This document shows, one piece after another, positions 1 to 6,448 of a DNA stretch of 8,065 nucleotides (positions within the stretch are counted from its first letter, which is position 1; each line of letters begins with the position of its first letter). The notes below the pieces were generated by a model. It had not been told where the DNA came from, made no database searches, and worked only from the letters and a program-made list of their open reading frames with translations. Both the position numbers and the translations under genes were made by a program. Source of the stretch: Erythrobacter sp. 34-65-8 (GTDB lineage Bacteria; Pseudomonadota; Alphaproteobacteria; Sphingomonadales; Sphingomonadaceae); contig NCJP01000063.1 of NCBI GenBank assembly GCA_002278985.1, positions 1 through 8,065 on the forward strand. The letters run 5' to 3'.

Positions 1-315
1 GTGTTCGGAGGGTGGCTGATGAGCCAGATGGCGCTGGGCGCAGGCTCGCTCGCCAGCCGCACCGGGCGGGGCAAGGCGGTGGTGGTCCATGCAACCGATT
101 TCACCTTTCCCGGCGCGATGCAGGTGGGCGACGAACTGAGCGTCTATTGCGAGGTGGTTGCCAGCGGCACGACCTCGCTCACCATCGCCGCCGAAGCCGT
201 CGGCCGGACCCGCAACGGCGAAACCGAGACCAGCGTGGCGCGGGGCACCTTCAAGTTCGTCCTGCTCGACGAGAATGACCGTCCGCGCGCGGTGGATGGG
301 GTTGCACGTGGTTGA
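1..315 (+). CDS. Acyl-CoA thioesterase, YciA-like hot-dog fold (5' end missing)
   Basis: Hydrolyses acyl-CoA thioesters to free acid and CoA in the cytoplasm, by family membership. The visible 104 codons begin inside the conserved (D)-I/V-FGGWLMSQM segment of YciA-type enzymes, so the first codon (GTG) is an internal Val and the true start lies before the window; about 25-30 residues are missing. The order of blocks matches the family: FGGWLMSQM at residues 2-10, the strand AVVVHATDFTF at 26-36, the VGDELSVYCEV strand at 42-52, the GTTSLTI strand after it, and FKFVLLDENDRPR near the C-terminus. The gene ends with TGA at 313-315, ten bases before a palindromic repeat. The position corresponding to the active-site Asp I recall from Haemophilus YciA (SQMD) is Ala 11 here, while Asp 33 lies in the neighbouring strand. 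The family call is strong; the acyl-chain preference cannot be read. Confidence 0.85.
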   Translation: MFGGWLMSQMALGAGSLASRTGRGKAVVVHATDFTFPGAMQVGDELSVYCEVVASGTTSLTIAAEAVGRTRNGETETSVARGTFKFVLLDENDRPRAVDGVARG

Positions 316-324
316 CGGGTTGCA

Positions 325-436
325 GCCCCCTCTCCCCGGCCCTCTCCCGCGAGGGGAGAGGGGGAAGAAAGATAACTCCTCTCCCCTTGCGGGAGAGGAA
401 GGGGCCCGCCGCGCAGCGGTGGGAAGGAGAGGGGGC
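325..436. repeat. Palindrome-rich interspersed repeat, copy 1
   Basis: A 112-base unit with perfect 11-base inverted ends: GCCCCCTCTCC at 325-335 and its complement at 426-436. Inside are two hairpins, CCCTCTCCC 340-348 with GGGAGAGGG 354-362 (5-base loop), and TCCTCTCCC 377-385 with GGGAGAGGA 391-399 (5-base loop). A G/C-rich stretch (about 400-425) follows. A second copy in the same orientation is at 766-871. It starts ten bases after the thioesterase stop and ends just before the DUF559 domain. It resembles REP/MITE-like repeats dispersed in proteobacterial genomes; the family name is not known to me. Confidence 0.75.
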
Positions 437-445
437 GAGCGCGAC

Positions 446-880
446 TTGCTCGGCCTCGCCAAGCGGATGCGCAAAGCGCCGACTGAGGCGGAGCGGCGGT
501 TGTGGTCCGCACTTCGGTCGCACCGATTGGCGGGGTGGAAATTCAAGCGGCAGGAGCAGATCGGTGACTACATAGTCGATTTCATCTGCTTCAAATCGCG
601 ATTGATTGTCGAAGCGGACGGGTCGCAGCATGCGGAGAGCGCTGCAGATCAAGCCCGTGACGATTGGCTTTCAGCTCAAGGCTTCCGCGTTCTGCGGTTC
701 TGGAACAACGATATTCTCAACAACACGGATGGGGTGGCGGAGGCCGTTCTCGCTGCGCTCGAAATCCCTCTCCCCAACCCCTCTCCCGTAAAGGGAGAGG
801 GGCTAGACTTCTCCTCTTCCCTTGCTGGAGAGGAAGGGGCCCGCGCGCGCCAGCGCGTGGGAAGGAGAGGGGGTGAATGA
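446..880 (+). CDS. DUF559 endonuclease-like protein (Vsr/PD-(D/E)XK-related)
   Basis: A small protein with the DUF559 domain, related to very-short-patch-repair-type and other PD-(D/E)XK nucleases; actual nuclease activity and target are unknown. Counting from the TTG at 446, the N-terminal helix LAKRMRKAPTEAERRLW is at residues 4-20 and the IGDYIVDF strand at 39-46 (Asp 45). The LIVEADGSQH block is at 53-62 (Glu 56, Asp 58), giving the D...ExD acidic set, and GFRVLRFWNNDI is at 79-90. The domain ends near residue 106. Residues 107-144 are encoded by the second palindromic repeat and are probably not original to the domain. The start is uncertain: GTG 419, TTG 446 and ATG 467 are all in frame. 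None has well-spaced Shine-Dalgarno sequence, and the open frame extends back through the first repeat to 158. I chose 446 because family members usually carry a few residues before AKRMR. Confidence 0.72.
   Translation: MLGLAKRMRKAPTEAERRLWSALRSHRLAGWKFKRQEQIGDYIVDFICFKSRLIVEADGSQHAESAADQARDDWLSAQGFRVLRFWNNDILNNTDGVAEAVLAALEIPLPNPSPVKGEGLDFSSSLAGEEGARARQRVGRRGGE
766..871. repeat. Palindrome-rich interspersed repeat, copy 2
   Basis: Second copy of the repeat at 325-436, in the same orientation. Its outer inverted ends are CCCTCTCC 766-773 and GGAGAGGG 864-871. The first internal hairpin is perfect over 10 base pairs: CCCCTCTCCC 778-787 with GGGAGAGGGG 793-802 around the loop GTAAA. The second hairpin (about 811-836) is degraded relative to copy 1. 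The stretch AGAGGAAGGGGCCCG followed by GC-rich sequence and GGGAAGGAGAGGGGG is shared with copy 1. The copy is read in frame as the C-terminal tail of the DUF559 gene, whose stop codon lies seven bases past the repeat. Confidence 0.72.
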
Positions 881-963
881 CCTCTGTCCTACAGACCCAC
901 AGGTGTGCAAAAGCGGGGCATGGCCTTCGCGATCCTCTTCACCGCACCCCCGCATTCTCCACC

Positions 964-986
964 CCCGCGAGCGGGCAACTTTTCTT
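964..986 (+). terminator. Weak terminator-like hairpin before lpdA
   Basis: CCCG 964-967 and CGGG 972-975 form a short GC stem with a CGAG loop, followed after four bases by TTTT at 980-983 and TTC. It could end transcription from the left-hand genes. The stem is only four pairs, so this is a suggestion. The rest of 881-1049 shows no gene and no promoter that I can defend; a 5-pair hairpin (TGGTC 1007-1011, GACCA 1021-1025) lies in the lpdA leader. Confidence 0.22.
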
Positions 987-1049
987 CGCCAGGACTGTGT
1001 AACAAGTGGTCCATGTCTGCGACCAAACGAAGGCTGAGTGAGACGAACC

Positions 1050-2462
1050 ATGGCTGACCAATACGACGTAATCGTGCTCGGAAGCGGCCCCGGCGGCTAT
1101 GTCGCGGCGATCCGCTGCGCGCAGCTGGGGCTGAAGACCGCGATTGTGGAGCGCGAGCTGCTCGGCGGGATCTGCCTCAACTGGGGCTGCATCCCGACCA
1201 AGGCGCTGCTGCGCAGTGCCGAGATCAAGCACTACATGGACCATGCCAGCGCCTATGGCCTGAAGGTGGCGGGCACGATCGAGGCGGACCTGGAGGCGGT
1301 GGTGAAGCGCAGCCGCGGGGTGGCCAGGCAGCTCAACCAGGGCGTCACCCACCTGATGAAGAAGAACAGGATCACCGTCCACATGGGCGAGGGCACGCTG
1401 ACCGGCCCCACCAGCCTGACGGTGAAGAGCGACAAGGGTGAAGAGACGCTCACCGCCAAGCACGTGATCGTCGCGACCGGCGCCCGCGCGCGCGACCTGC
1501 CGTTTGCGCCGGCGGACGGCAAGCGGGTGTGGACCTACCGCACTGCGATGACCCCGCCCGAGATGCCCACGAAGCTGCTGGTGATCGGCAGCGGCGCGAT
1601 CGGGATCGAGTTCGCCAGCTTCTACAACGACATGGGTGCGGATGTGACCGTGGTGGAGATGCTCGACCGGGTCGTGCCGGTGGAGGACGCAGACGTCTCC
1701 GCCTTCCTCGAGAAGAGCCTGGTGAAGCAGGGCATGACGATCATGACCGGGGCCGGGGTGGAAGACCTGAAGGTCTCCGACAAGGGCGTGAAGGCCAGGA
1801 TCAAGGCAAAGGACGGCAAGGTCAGCGAGACCGAGTTCAGCCACTGCATCGTCGCCATCGGGATCGTGCCCAACACCGAGAACCTGGGCCTCGACACACT
1901 GGTGGAGATGGACCGCGGCTTCATCCAGATCGACCCCTATGGCCGGACCATGACCAAGGGCCTGTGGGCCATCGGCGACTGCACCCCGGGCCCATGGCTG
2001 GCGCACAAGGCGAGCCACGAGGGCGTGACCGCCGCCGAGGCGATCGCGCAGGAGCTGGGCAACAAGGATGTCCACCCGCACCCGCTCGACCGGGGCAACA
2101 TCCCCGGTTGCACCTACTGCCATCCGCAGATCGCAAGCGTCGGCCTGACCGAGGCCAAGGCGAAGGAAGCCGGTTACGCGGTCAAGGTCGGCAACTTCCC
2201 CTTCATCGGCAACGGCAAGGCAATCGCGCTGGGTGAGGCGGAAGGCTTCGTGAAGACCGTGTTCGACGCCAAGACCGGCGAGCTGCTCGGCGCGCACATG
2301 ATCGGCGCGGAAGTGACCGAGCTGATCCAGGGCTACGTTGTCGGCAAGACGCTGGAGACAACCGAGGCGGAGCTGATGCAGACGGTGTTCCCGCACCCGA
2401 CGCTGAGCGAGATGATGCACGAAAGCGTGCTCAGCGCCTACGGGCGGGCACTGCACTTCTAG
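1050..2462 (+). CDS. lpdA: Dihydrolipoamide dehydrogenase (E3)
   Basis: FAD enzyme that reoxidises the dihydrolipoyl groups of 2-oxo acid dehydrogenase complexes (pyruvate, 2-oxoglutarate, branched-chain) and passes electrons to NAD+ in the cytoplasm. The protein has 470 residues, normal for the family. The FAD-binding motif VLGSGPGG is at residues 9-16 and the redox disulfide lies in GGICLNWGCIPTK (Cys 42, Cys 47). The NAD-binding motif VIGSGAIGIE is at 178-187, the second FAD motif AIGDCTPGPWLAHKA with Asp 310 follows, and the dimer-interface catalytic pair is in HPTLSE (His 449, Glu 454). All key residues are present, so it should be active. ATG 1050 fits the usual MADQYDVIVLG start; an in-frame GTG at 1038 would only add four residues. 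The upstream ribosome site is weak (GTGAGACG). No E1 or E2 gene is adjacent, so which complex it serves cannot be told. It is followed after 27 bases by the antiporter gene. Confidence 0.95.
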   Translation: MADQYDVIVLGSGPGGYVAAIRCAQLGLKTAIVERELLGGICLNWGCIPTKALLRSAEIKHYMDHASAYGLKVAGTIEADLEAVVKRSRGVARQLNQGVTHLMKKNRITVHMGEGTLTGPTSLTVKSDKGEETLTAKHVIVATGARARDLPFAPADGKRVWTYRTAMTPPEMPTKLLVIGSGAIGIEFASFYNDMGADVTVVEMLDRVVPVEDADVSAFLEKSLVKQGMTIMTGAGVEDLKVSDKGVKARIKAKDGKVSETEFSHCIVAIGIVPNTENLGLDTLVEMDRGFIQIDPYGRTMTKGLWAIGDCTPGPWLAHKASHEGVTAAEAIAQELGNKDVHPHPLDRGNIPGCTYCHPQIASVGLTEAKAKEAGYAVKVGNFPFIGNGKAIALGEAEGFVKTVFDAKTGELLGAHMIGAEVTELIQGYVVGKTLETTEAELMQTVFPHPTLSEMMHESVLSAYGRALHF

Positions 2463-2489
2463 GGCCGGCGGCGAGGGGGGAGCGCGATC

Positions 2490-4355
2490 ATGACCGACTT
2501 CCTCGTGATCGCCTTCATGATCCTGGTTGCGGGTATCGTCGCGGTTCCACTCGCCACCCGCTTCGGGCTCGGCTCCGTGCTGGGGTACCTGCTGGCAGGA
2601 ATGGCGATCAGCCCGCTCCTGCTGGCGCTGAAGGTCGACATCGAAGCGCTGCAGGTCTTCGCCGAGTTCGGTGTGGTGATGATGCTGTTCCTGATCGGGC
2701 TGGAGATGGAGCCGAAGAAGCTCTGGGCCATGCGCGGGCGGCTGCTGGGGCTGGGCGGCGGCCAGGTGGTCGCATCCACGCTGGTGCTGGCAGCCGTGGC
2801 GCTGGCCTGGGGCCAGGCGTGGCAGACGGCGCTGGCGGTGGGCATGGTGCTGGCGCTTTCGTCCACCGCGATCGTGGTCCAGTCGCTGACCGAGAAGGGC
2901 CTTCTCCGGAACGAAGGCGGGGAAGCAAGCTTCTCGGTGTTGCTGTTCCAGGACGTGGCGGTCATCCCGATCCTCGCCCTGCTGCCGCTGCTGACCCTGC
3001 CGGAACTGGCCGGTCTGGCGCACAATGGCGGCAGCGGCGGTGGGCACGGCCACGGCGGGGGATGGACCCTGACTGAGGGAATGCCGGGCTGGCTGGCGGG
3101 GGTCACCACGGTCGGCGCGGTGGCCCTGGTGGCTCTGATCGGCAACTACCTGACCCGCCCGGTCTTCCGCTTCATTGCCACGGCACGCCTGCGTGAGCTG
3201 TTTACCGCCGTTGCACTGGCCTTCGTAATCGGGATTGCCCTGCTGATGACCTTCGTCGGCCTGTCGCCAGCGCTGGGCACCTTCATCGCCGGGGTGGTGC
3301 TGGCCAACAGCGAGTACCGGCACGAACTGGAAGCCGATGTCGAACCGTTCAAGGGGCTGCTGCTGGGGCTCTTCTTCATCACGGTCGGCGCAGGGATTGA
3401 CTTCGTGCTGGCATCGGAGCGGTACACCGAAGTGCTGTTCTGGGCCGCAGTCGTGATTGCGGCGAAATTGCTCATCCTGCTGGTGATCGCGCGCCTGGCG
3501 GACATTCGGCGCGAAGCCGGGTGGCTGGTGGCGCTCTCGCTCGCCCAGGCGGGCGAGTTTGCGTTCGTCCTGATTGCCTTTGCGGTGGCGAACGCGGTGT
3601 TTGCCGAACCCCTCGCCGACCTCCTTCTGCTGGTGGTAGCGCTGACCATGCTGGCCACGCCGCTGCTGTTCATCGTCTATGACAAGGTCATCGCGCGGAT
3701 GTACTGCGGCGGCGCGGCGCGGGACGCGGACAGGATCGAGGAAGAGCATCCGGTCATCATCGCCGGGCGCGGGCGGATGGGCGGGATCGTCGACCGGATG
3801 CTGCAGGCCGGCGGGTTCCAGACCACAGTGATCGACTACGATTCCGCCCATCTCGAAATCGTCCGCAAGTTCGGCTTCCGCAGCTACTTCGGCGATGCCA
3901 CCCGGCCTGACCTGCTCCATGCGGCCGGGATCGAGCGGGCGAAATTGCTGGTCGTGGCGCTCGACGAGCGGGAGCAGATCGACAAGCTGGTCAAGTACGC
4001 TCTCGCCAATTTCCCGAACCTGCACGTCACGGCCCGCGCGATCGACCGCAACCATGTGTTCGAGCTGTGGTCCTACGGGTGCCGCGACATTATCCGCGAA
4101 ACCTATGACAGCTCGGTCCGCATGGGCCGGTCTGCCTATCAGGCGCTCGGGATCGACCGTCAACAGGCCCAGGCCATGTCCGACGCCTTCGAGGCCATGG
4201 ATCGCAGCTCGATGCGGTCGATTGCCGAGCATTATCGCCTCGATATCCCCTACCACGAGAACGAGGCGCTGATCGCCCGGGTGCGCGAGTTGCAGGCTCA
4301 GTGGGACCCGGTGCTGCAGGCACAGATGGACGAGATCCTGAAGCGGGGCCGATAG
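2490..4355 (+). CDS. Kef-type CPA2 monovalent cation:proton antiporter with KTN domain
   Basis: Inner-membrane K+ (or Na+)/H+ antiporter of the CPA2 family; Kef members release K+ and acidify the cytoplasm under electrophile stress, but the ion and gating signal here are inferred only from family. The 621 residues match KefB/KefC length. Residues 1-400 hold about 12-13 membrane segments, including FGVVMMLFLIGLEMEP (60-75), LSSTAIVVQSL (123-133), the LFQDVAVIPI transport motif (Gln 154, Asp 155), the EADVEPFKGLLLGLFF segment (281-296) and LAQAGEFAFV (351-360). Residues 420-540 form a Rossmann-type TrkA-N/KTN domain with AGRGRMGG (425-432) and the acidic strand end VIDYD (447-451). A Gly/His-rich loop at 178-191 separates two membrane segments. 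ATG 2490 has a strong ribosome site, GAGGGGGGAG at 2473-2482, spaced 7 bases. The 27-base gap from lpdA suggests one transcript. No KefF/KefG-like partner is visible. kefB versus kefC cannot be assigned. Confidence 0.94.
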   Translation: MTDFLVIAFMILVAGIVAVPLATRFGLGSVLGYLLAGMAISPLLLALKVDIEALQVFAEFGVVMMLFLIGLEMEPKKLWAMRGRLLGLGGGQVVASTLVLAAVALAWGQAWQTALAVGMVLALSSTAIVVQSLTEKGLLRNEGGEASFSVLLFQDVAVIPILALLPLLTLPELAGLAHNGGSGGGHGHGGGWTLTEGMPGWLAGVTTVGAVALVALIGNYLTRPVFRFIATARLRELFTAVALAFVIGIALLMTFVGLSPALGTFIAGVVLANSEYRHELEADVEPFKGLLLGLFFITVGAGIDFVLASERYTEVLFWAAVVIAAKLLILLVIARLADIRREAGWLVALSLAQAGEFAFVLIAFAVANAVFAEPLADLLLLVVALTMLATPLLFIVYDKVIARMYCGGAARDADRIEEEHPVIIAGRGRMGGIVDRMLQAGGFQTTVIDYDSAHLEIVRKFGFRSYFGDATRPDLLHAAGIERAKLLVVALDEREQIDKLVKYALANFPNLHVTARAIDRNHVFELWSYGCRDIIRETYDSSVRMGRSAYQALGIDRQQAQAMSDAFEAMDRSSMRSIAEHYRLDIPYHENEALIARVRELQAQWDPVLQAQMDEILKRGR

Positions 4356-4422
4356 CCGGGCAGCATTCCCCCGGACGATTCCGGATACGCCTACCGCAAA
4401 ATAGGGAAATGAGACGGTAACC

Positions 4423-4450
4423 TTGCAATCGCCTCACAGTCCTATATTTC
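4423..4450 (+). promoter_or_regulatory. Possible sigma-70-type promoter of the two-partner secretion operon
   Basis: TTGCAA at 4423-4428 resembles a -35 box, and the A/T-rich TATATTTC at 4443-4450 resembles a -10 box. The spacing is 14 bases to TATATT or 16 to TATTTC, shorter than ideal. It is the most AT-rich spot between the antiporter and the secretion genes and lies about 175 bases before the preferred tpsB start. The position supports it; the imperfect spacing keeps confidence low. Confidence 0.3.
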
Positions 4451-4492
4451 CTTAAGCGCGGGATGGGGGCAGCCGGAGTCGGATGCCCGCAG

Positions 4493-4516
4493 TTGGGGGT
4501 GCCTTTGGGGGGTGCC
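4493..4516 (+). repeat. Short G-rich tandem repeat in the secretion-operon leader
   Basis: TTGGGGGTGCC at 4493-4503 is followed directly by T and then by TTGGGGGGTGCC at 4505-4516, two near-identical units with a 12-13 base period. More G-runs lie nearby (4465-4469, 4574-4577, 4586-4590). The stretch 4356-4623 otherwise holds no gene I can support. The role is unknown; it could be an RNA-structure or protein-binding element in the leader, or chance. Confidence 0.4.
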
Positions 4517-4623
4517 GAACCGGAAAGCCGTGACAGGGTCGCAAGTATTGCTTCGTGCCGCAGGGCGCGAAGTGGGGTTTGCGTTGGGGGACGACCTTGT
4601 CAGGATTTACCGCGTCGCGCAGC

Positions 4624-6447
4624 ATGGCTGCGGCAACAGGCCCATGGGTGGCCCATCCGAAATCGAGCCATCTGCTGTCCACCGCACTGGTGGGCATCGC
4701 TCTGGCCATACCCACGATGCCTGCCAGTGCGCAAACCGTGCCCGCGGCGTTGGTTCCGCCGACCCGCGATGAACTCATCCCTCCCAGTCAGATACGGCCG
4801 CAGGAGGGCCCGACGCTGACGATCGATGGCCAGATGGAGCGGGCACCCTGTGCCTTGGACCGGGCCGAATACGCAGACATCCGCCTCACCCTTTCCGGCG
4901 TTGCATTTGGCGGACTCGATCGCGTTCCGGGCCTTTCCCTGGCTGACAGTTACGCAGGCTATCTGGGGCGTGAGCTGCCGCTCGCCGCGCTGTGCGACAT
5001 CCGCGCCAAGGCCAGCACGGCGCTGCAGCAGCAAGGCTATCTGGCGACCGTCGAAATTCCCGAGCAGAACCTGAGTGACGGGGTGGCGGATTTCCAGGTG
5101 GTGTTCGGCCGCCTGACCGCGTTGCGGGTTCGTGGCGAGGCGGGGCCATCAGAGCGGCTCGTCGCATCATACCTTGAGCAGCTGACAGATGAGCCGGTGT
5201 TCAACACCAGGGACGCGGAGCGTTATCTGCTGCTCGCGGACGACCTGCCAGGGGTTGATGTCCGCCTGTCGCTCAGGCCAGCTGCAGGGGGCGCGCCCGG
5301 CGACCTGACCGGAGAGATTGCGGTCATCCGTCGGCGGGGTTCGCTTGATCTCAATATCCAGAACTACGGTTCGCGGGCGATCGGGCGGTTTGGCGGTCTG
5401 CTGCGCGGCGAGATCTATGACATTACCGGCATGGGTGACCGGACTAGCATGGCGCTGTTCTCTACGCTGGAGTTCGAAGAGCAGCACACAGTCCAGCTGG
5501 GCCACGATTTCAGGGTAGGAAAGGAAGGCCTGCGCTTCGCCGGTGCGGTCACCTACAGCGTGACCAATCCAGACATTGGCCTGCCCGGCTTCGATGTCAA
5601 ATCGGAAACCCTGCTCGCCTCCATCCAGGCCAGCTATCCCTTGCGGCGCAGCCGGACTGCCAGCGTCGCGGCCGATTTCGGGTTCGACTACGTCGATCAG
5701 GATGTTGACGTGAACAGGATCCTGCTGACCAGGGACCGGGTCAGGACATTGTTTGCGCGGGTTGCGGGCGAGTTTACCGATGCTGCGAGCGTGTCCCGCG
5801 TGGATGGCTATTCGGCGTATGAGCCAAGGAAGCGTTTCCGGTTTGCGCTCGAGGGCCGGCACGGCATCGATATATTCGGTGCCAGCCCCGATTGCCGCGT
5901 CAATCCGCTCGGCTGCATCGTCGGAGGTCAGGCCCCGCCAAGCCGTATCGAGGCGGATTCGACCCCTTTCCTGGTCCGCGCAGAGGTAGGAGCAGAGTTC
6001 CGCCCCACACCAGACTGGACCGTGGCGCTGGCTGCCGAAACGCAATGGAGCGACGACGCTCTCCCGGCTTTCGAAGAGTTTGCTGCCGGCACGTATTCGA
6101 TCGGCCGGGGCTACAATCCCGGTGCGGTCCTGGGTGACAGCGGCATCGGGCTTTCTGCTGAAATCCGCTACGGCAGCCTTGCACCCAAGTCTGCCAACAA
6201 ACCCGTAATTCAGCCGTACGTCTTCACCGACATGGCCTGGGCCTGGAACGAGGACCCAAGCCGCAAGGGGCTCAACCCGGATCGGCTGTGGTCAGCCGGG
6301 GGCGGCATCCGGGCCGTGCTCGGATCTAAGCTGCAGGGGGACTTCTCGGTTGCCGTCCCGCTCAAGCGCCCGGATTTCGCCACCTCACGCGGTGACGTCC
6401 GTTTGCTGTTCTCCCTGACCGCCCGCCTGCTTCCCTGGAGTTTCTGA
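4624..6447 (+). CDS. Two-partner secretion outer-membrane transporter (TpsB/FhaC/ShlB family)
   Basis: Type Vb secretion pore: periplasmic POTRA domains catch the unfolded exoprotein and a 16-strand outer-membrane barrel passes it to the cell surface. Counting from ATG 4624 (607 residues), a signal peptide ends at ASA-Q (36/37). A proline-rich stretch containing TRDELIPPSQI (about 47-57) follows, where the plug helix is expected. POTRA 1 is about 83-159 with QQGYLATVEIPEQNL, POTRA 2 about 164-235, and the barrel 241-607. The loop-6 signature reads SIGRGYNPG...GDSG with Arg 495 and Asp 505, and the chain ends in Phe, the usual outer-membrane assembly signal. Cys 76 and Cys 124 lie in the periplasmic part, Cys 424 and Cys 431 in one predicted barrel loop. 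The start is uncertain: GTG 4555 and TTG 4597 (with GGGGG upstream) are in frame, but only ATG 4624 puts the signal peptide at a normal length. It is followed one base later by the exoprotein gene, its presumed cargo. Confidence 0.9.
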   Translation: MAAATGPWVAHPKSSHLLSTALVGIALAIPTMPASAQTVPAALVPPTRDELIPPSQIRPQEGPTLTIDGQMERAPCALDRAEYADIRLTLSGVAFGGLDRVPGLSLADSYAGYLGRELPLAALCDIRAKASTALQQQGYLATVEIPEQNLSDGVADFQVVFGRLTALRVRGEAGPSERLVASYLEQLTDEPVFNTRDAERYLLLADDLPGVDVRLSLRPAAGGAPGDLTGEIAVIRRRGSLDLNIQNYGSRAIGRFGGLLRGEIYDITGMGDRTSMALFSTLEFEEQHTVQLGHDFRVGKEGLRFAGAVTYSVTNPDIGLPGFDVKSETLLASIQASYPLRRSRTASVAADFGFDYVDQDVDVNRILLTRDRVRTLFARVAGEFTDAASVSRVDGYSAYEPRKRFRFALEGRHGIDIFGASPDCRVNPLGCIVGGQAPPSRIEADSTPFLVRAEVGAEFRPTPDWTVALAAETQWSDDALPAFEEFAAGTYSIGRGYNPGAVLGDSGIGLSAEIRYGSLAPKSANKPVIQPYVFTDMAWAWNEDPSRKGLNPDRLWSAGGGIRAVLGSKLQGDFSVAVPLKRPDFATSRGDVRLLFSLTARLLPWSF

Positions 6448-6448
6448 C

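Noticed and set aside
158..445. N-terminal extension of the DUF559 gene back to ATG 158
   Set aside because: It would overlap the thioesterase gene out of frame and translate the first repeat; the residues are low-complexity Pro/Arg/Ser and precede the known domain.
325..871. CRISPR array or insertion sequence formed by the repeats
   Set aside because: Only two copies, no regular spacers, no transposase and no visible target-site duplication.
939..4256. An unbroken minus-strand frame of 1105 codons opposite lpdA and the antiporter
   Set aside because: It is codon-aligned with both sense genes, which share one frame, and stays open because they use no TTA, CTA or TCA codons, as expected in GC-rich DNA. 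Its translation is rich in His, Gln, Arg and Asp with no domain, while both sense genes have clear motifs.
4357..4384. Possible terminator after the antiporter (CCGGA 4371-4375, TCCGG 4380-4384)
   Set aside because: Only five base pairs and no T-run follows, so it does not meet the usual form of an intrinsic terminator.
4465..4570. Riboswitch (cyclic-di-GMP or cobalamin type) in the secretion-operon leader
   Set aside because: A few short stretches such as GGAAAGCCG and GGGTCGCAAG recall conserved cores, but the required order of paired elements could not be matched by eye. A covariance-model search would decide.
4465..4590. G-quadruplex from the G-runs in the leader
   Set aside because: The runs are separated by loops of about 25 and 60 bases, too long for a stable classical quadruplex.
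5167..6045. Minus-strand frame of 292 codons opposite the TpsB gene
   Set aside because: Also codon-aligned with the sense gene and without recognisable domains; the sense strand carries the full transporter signature.
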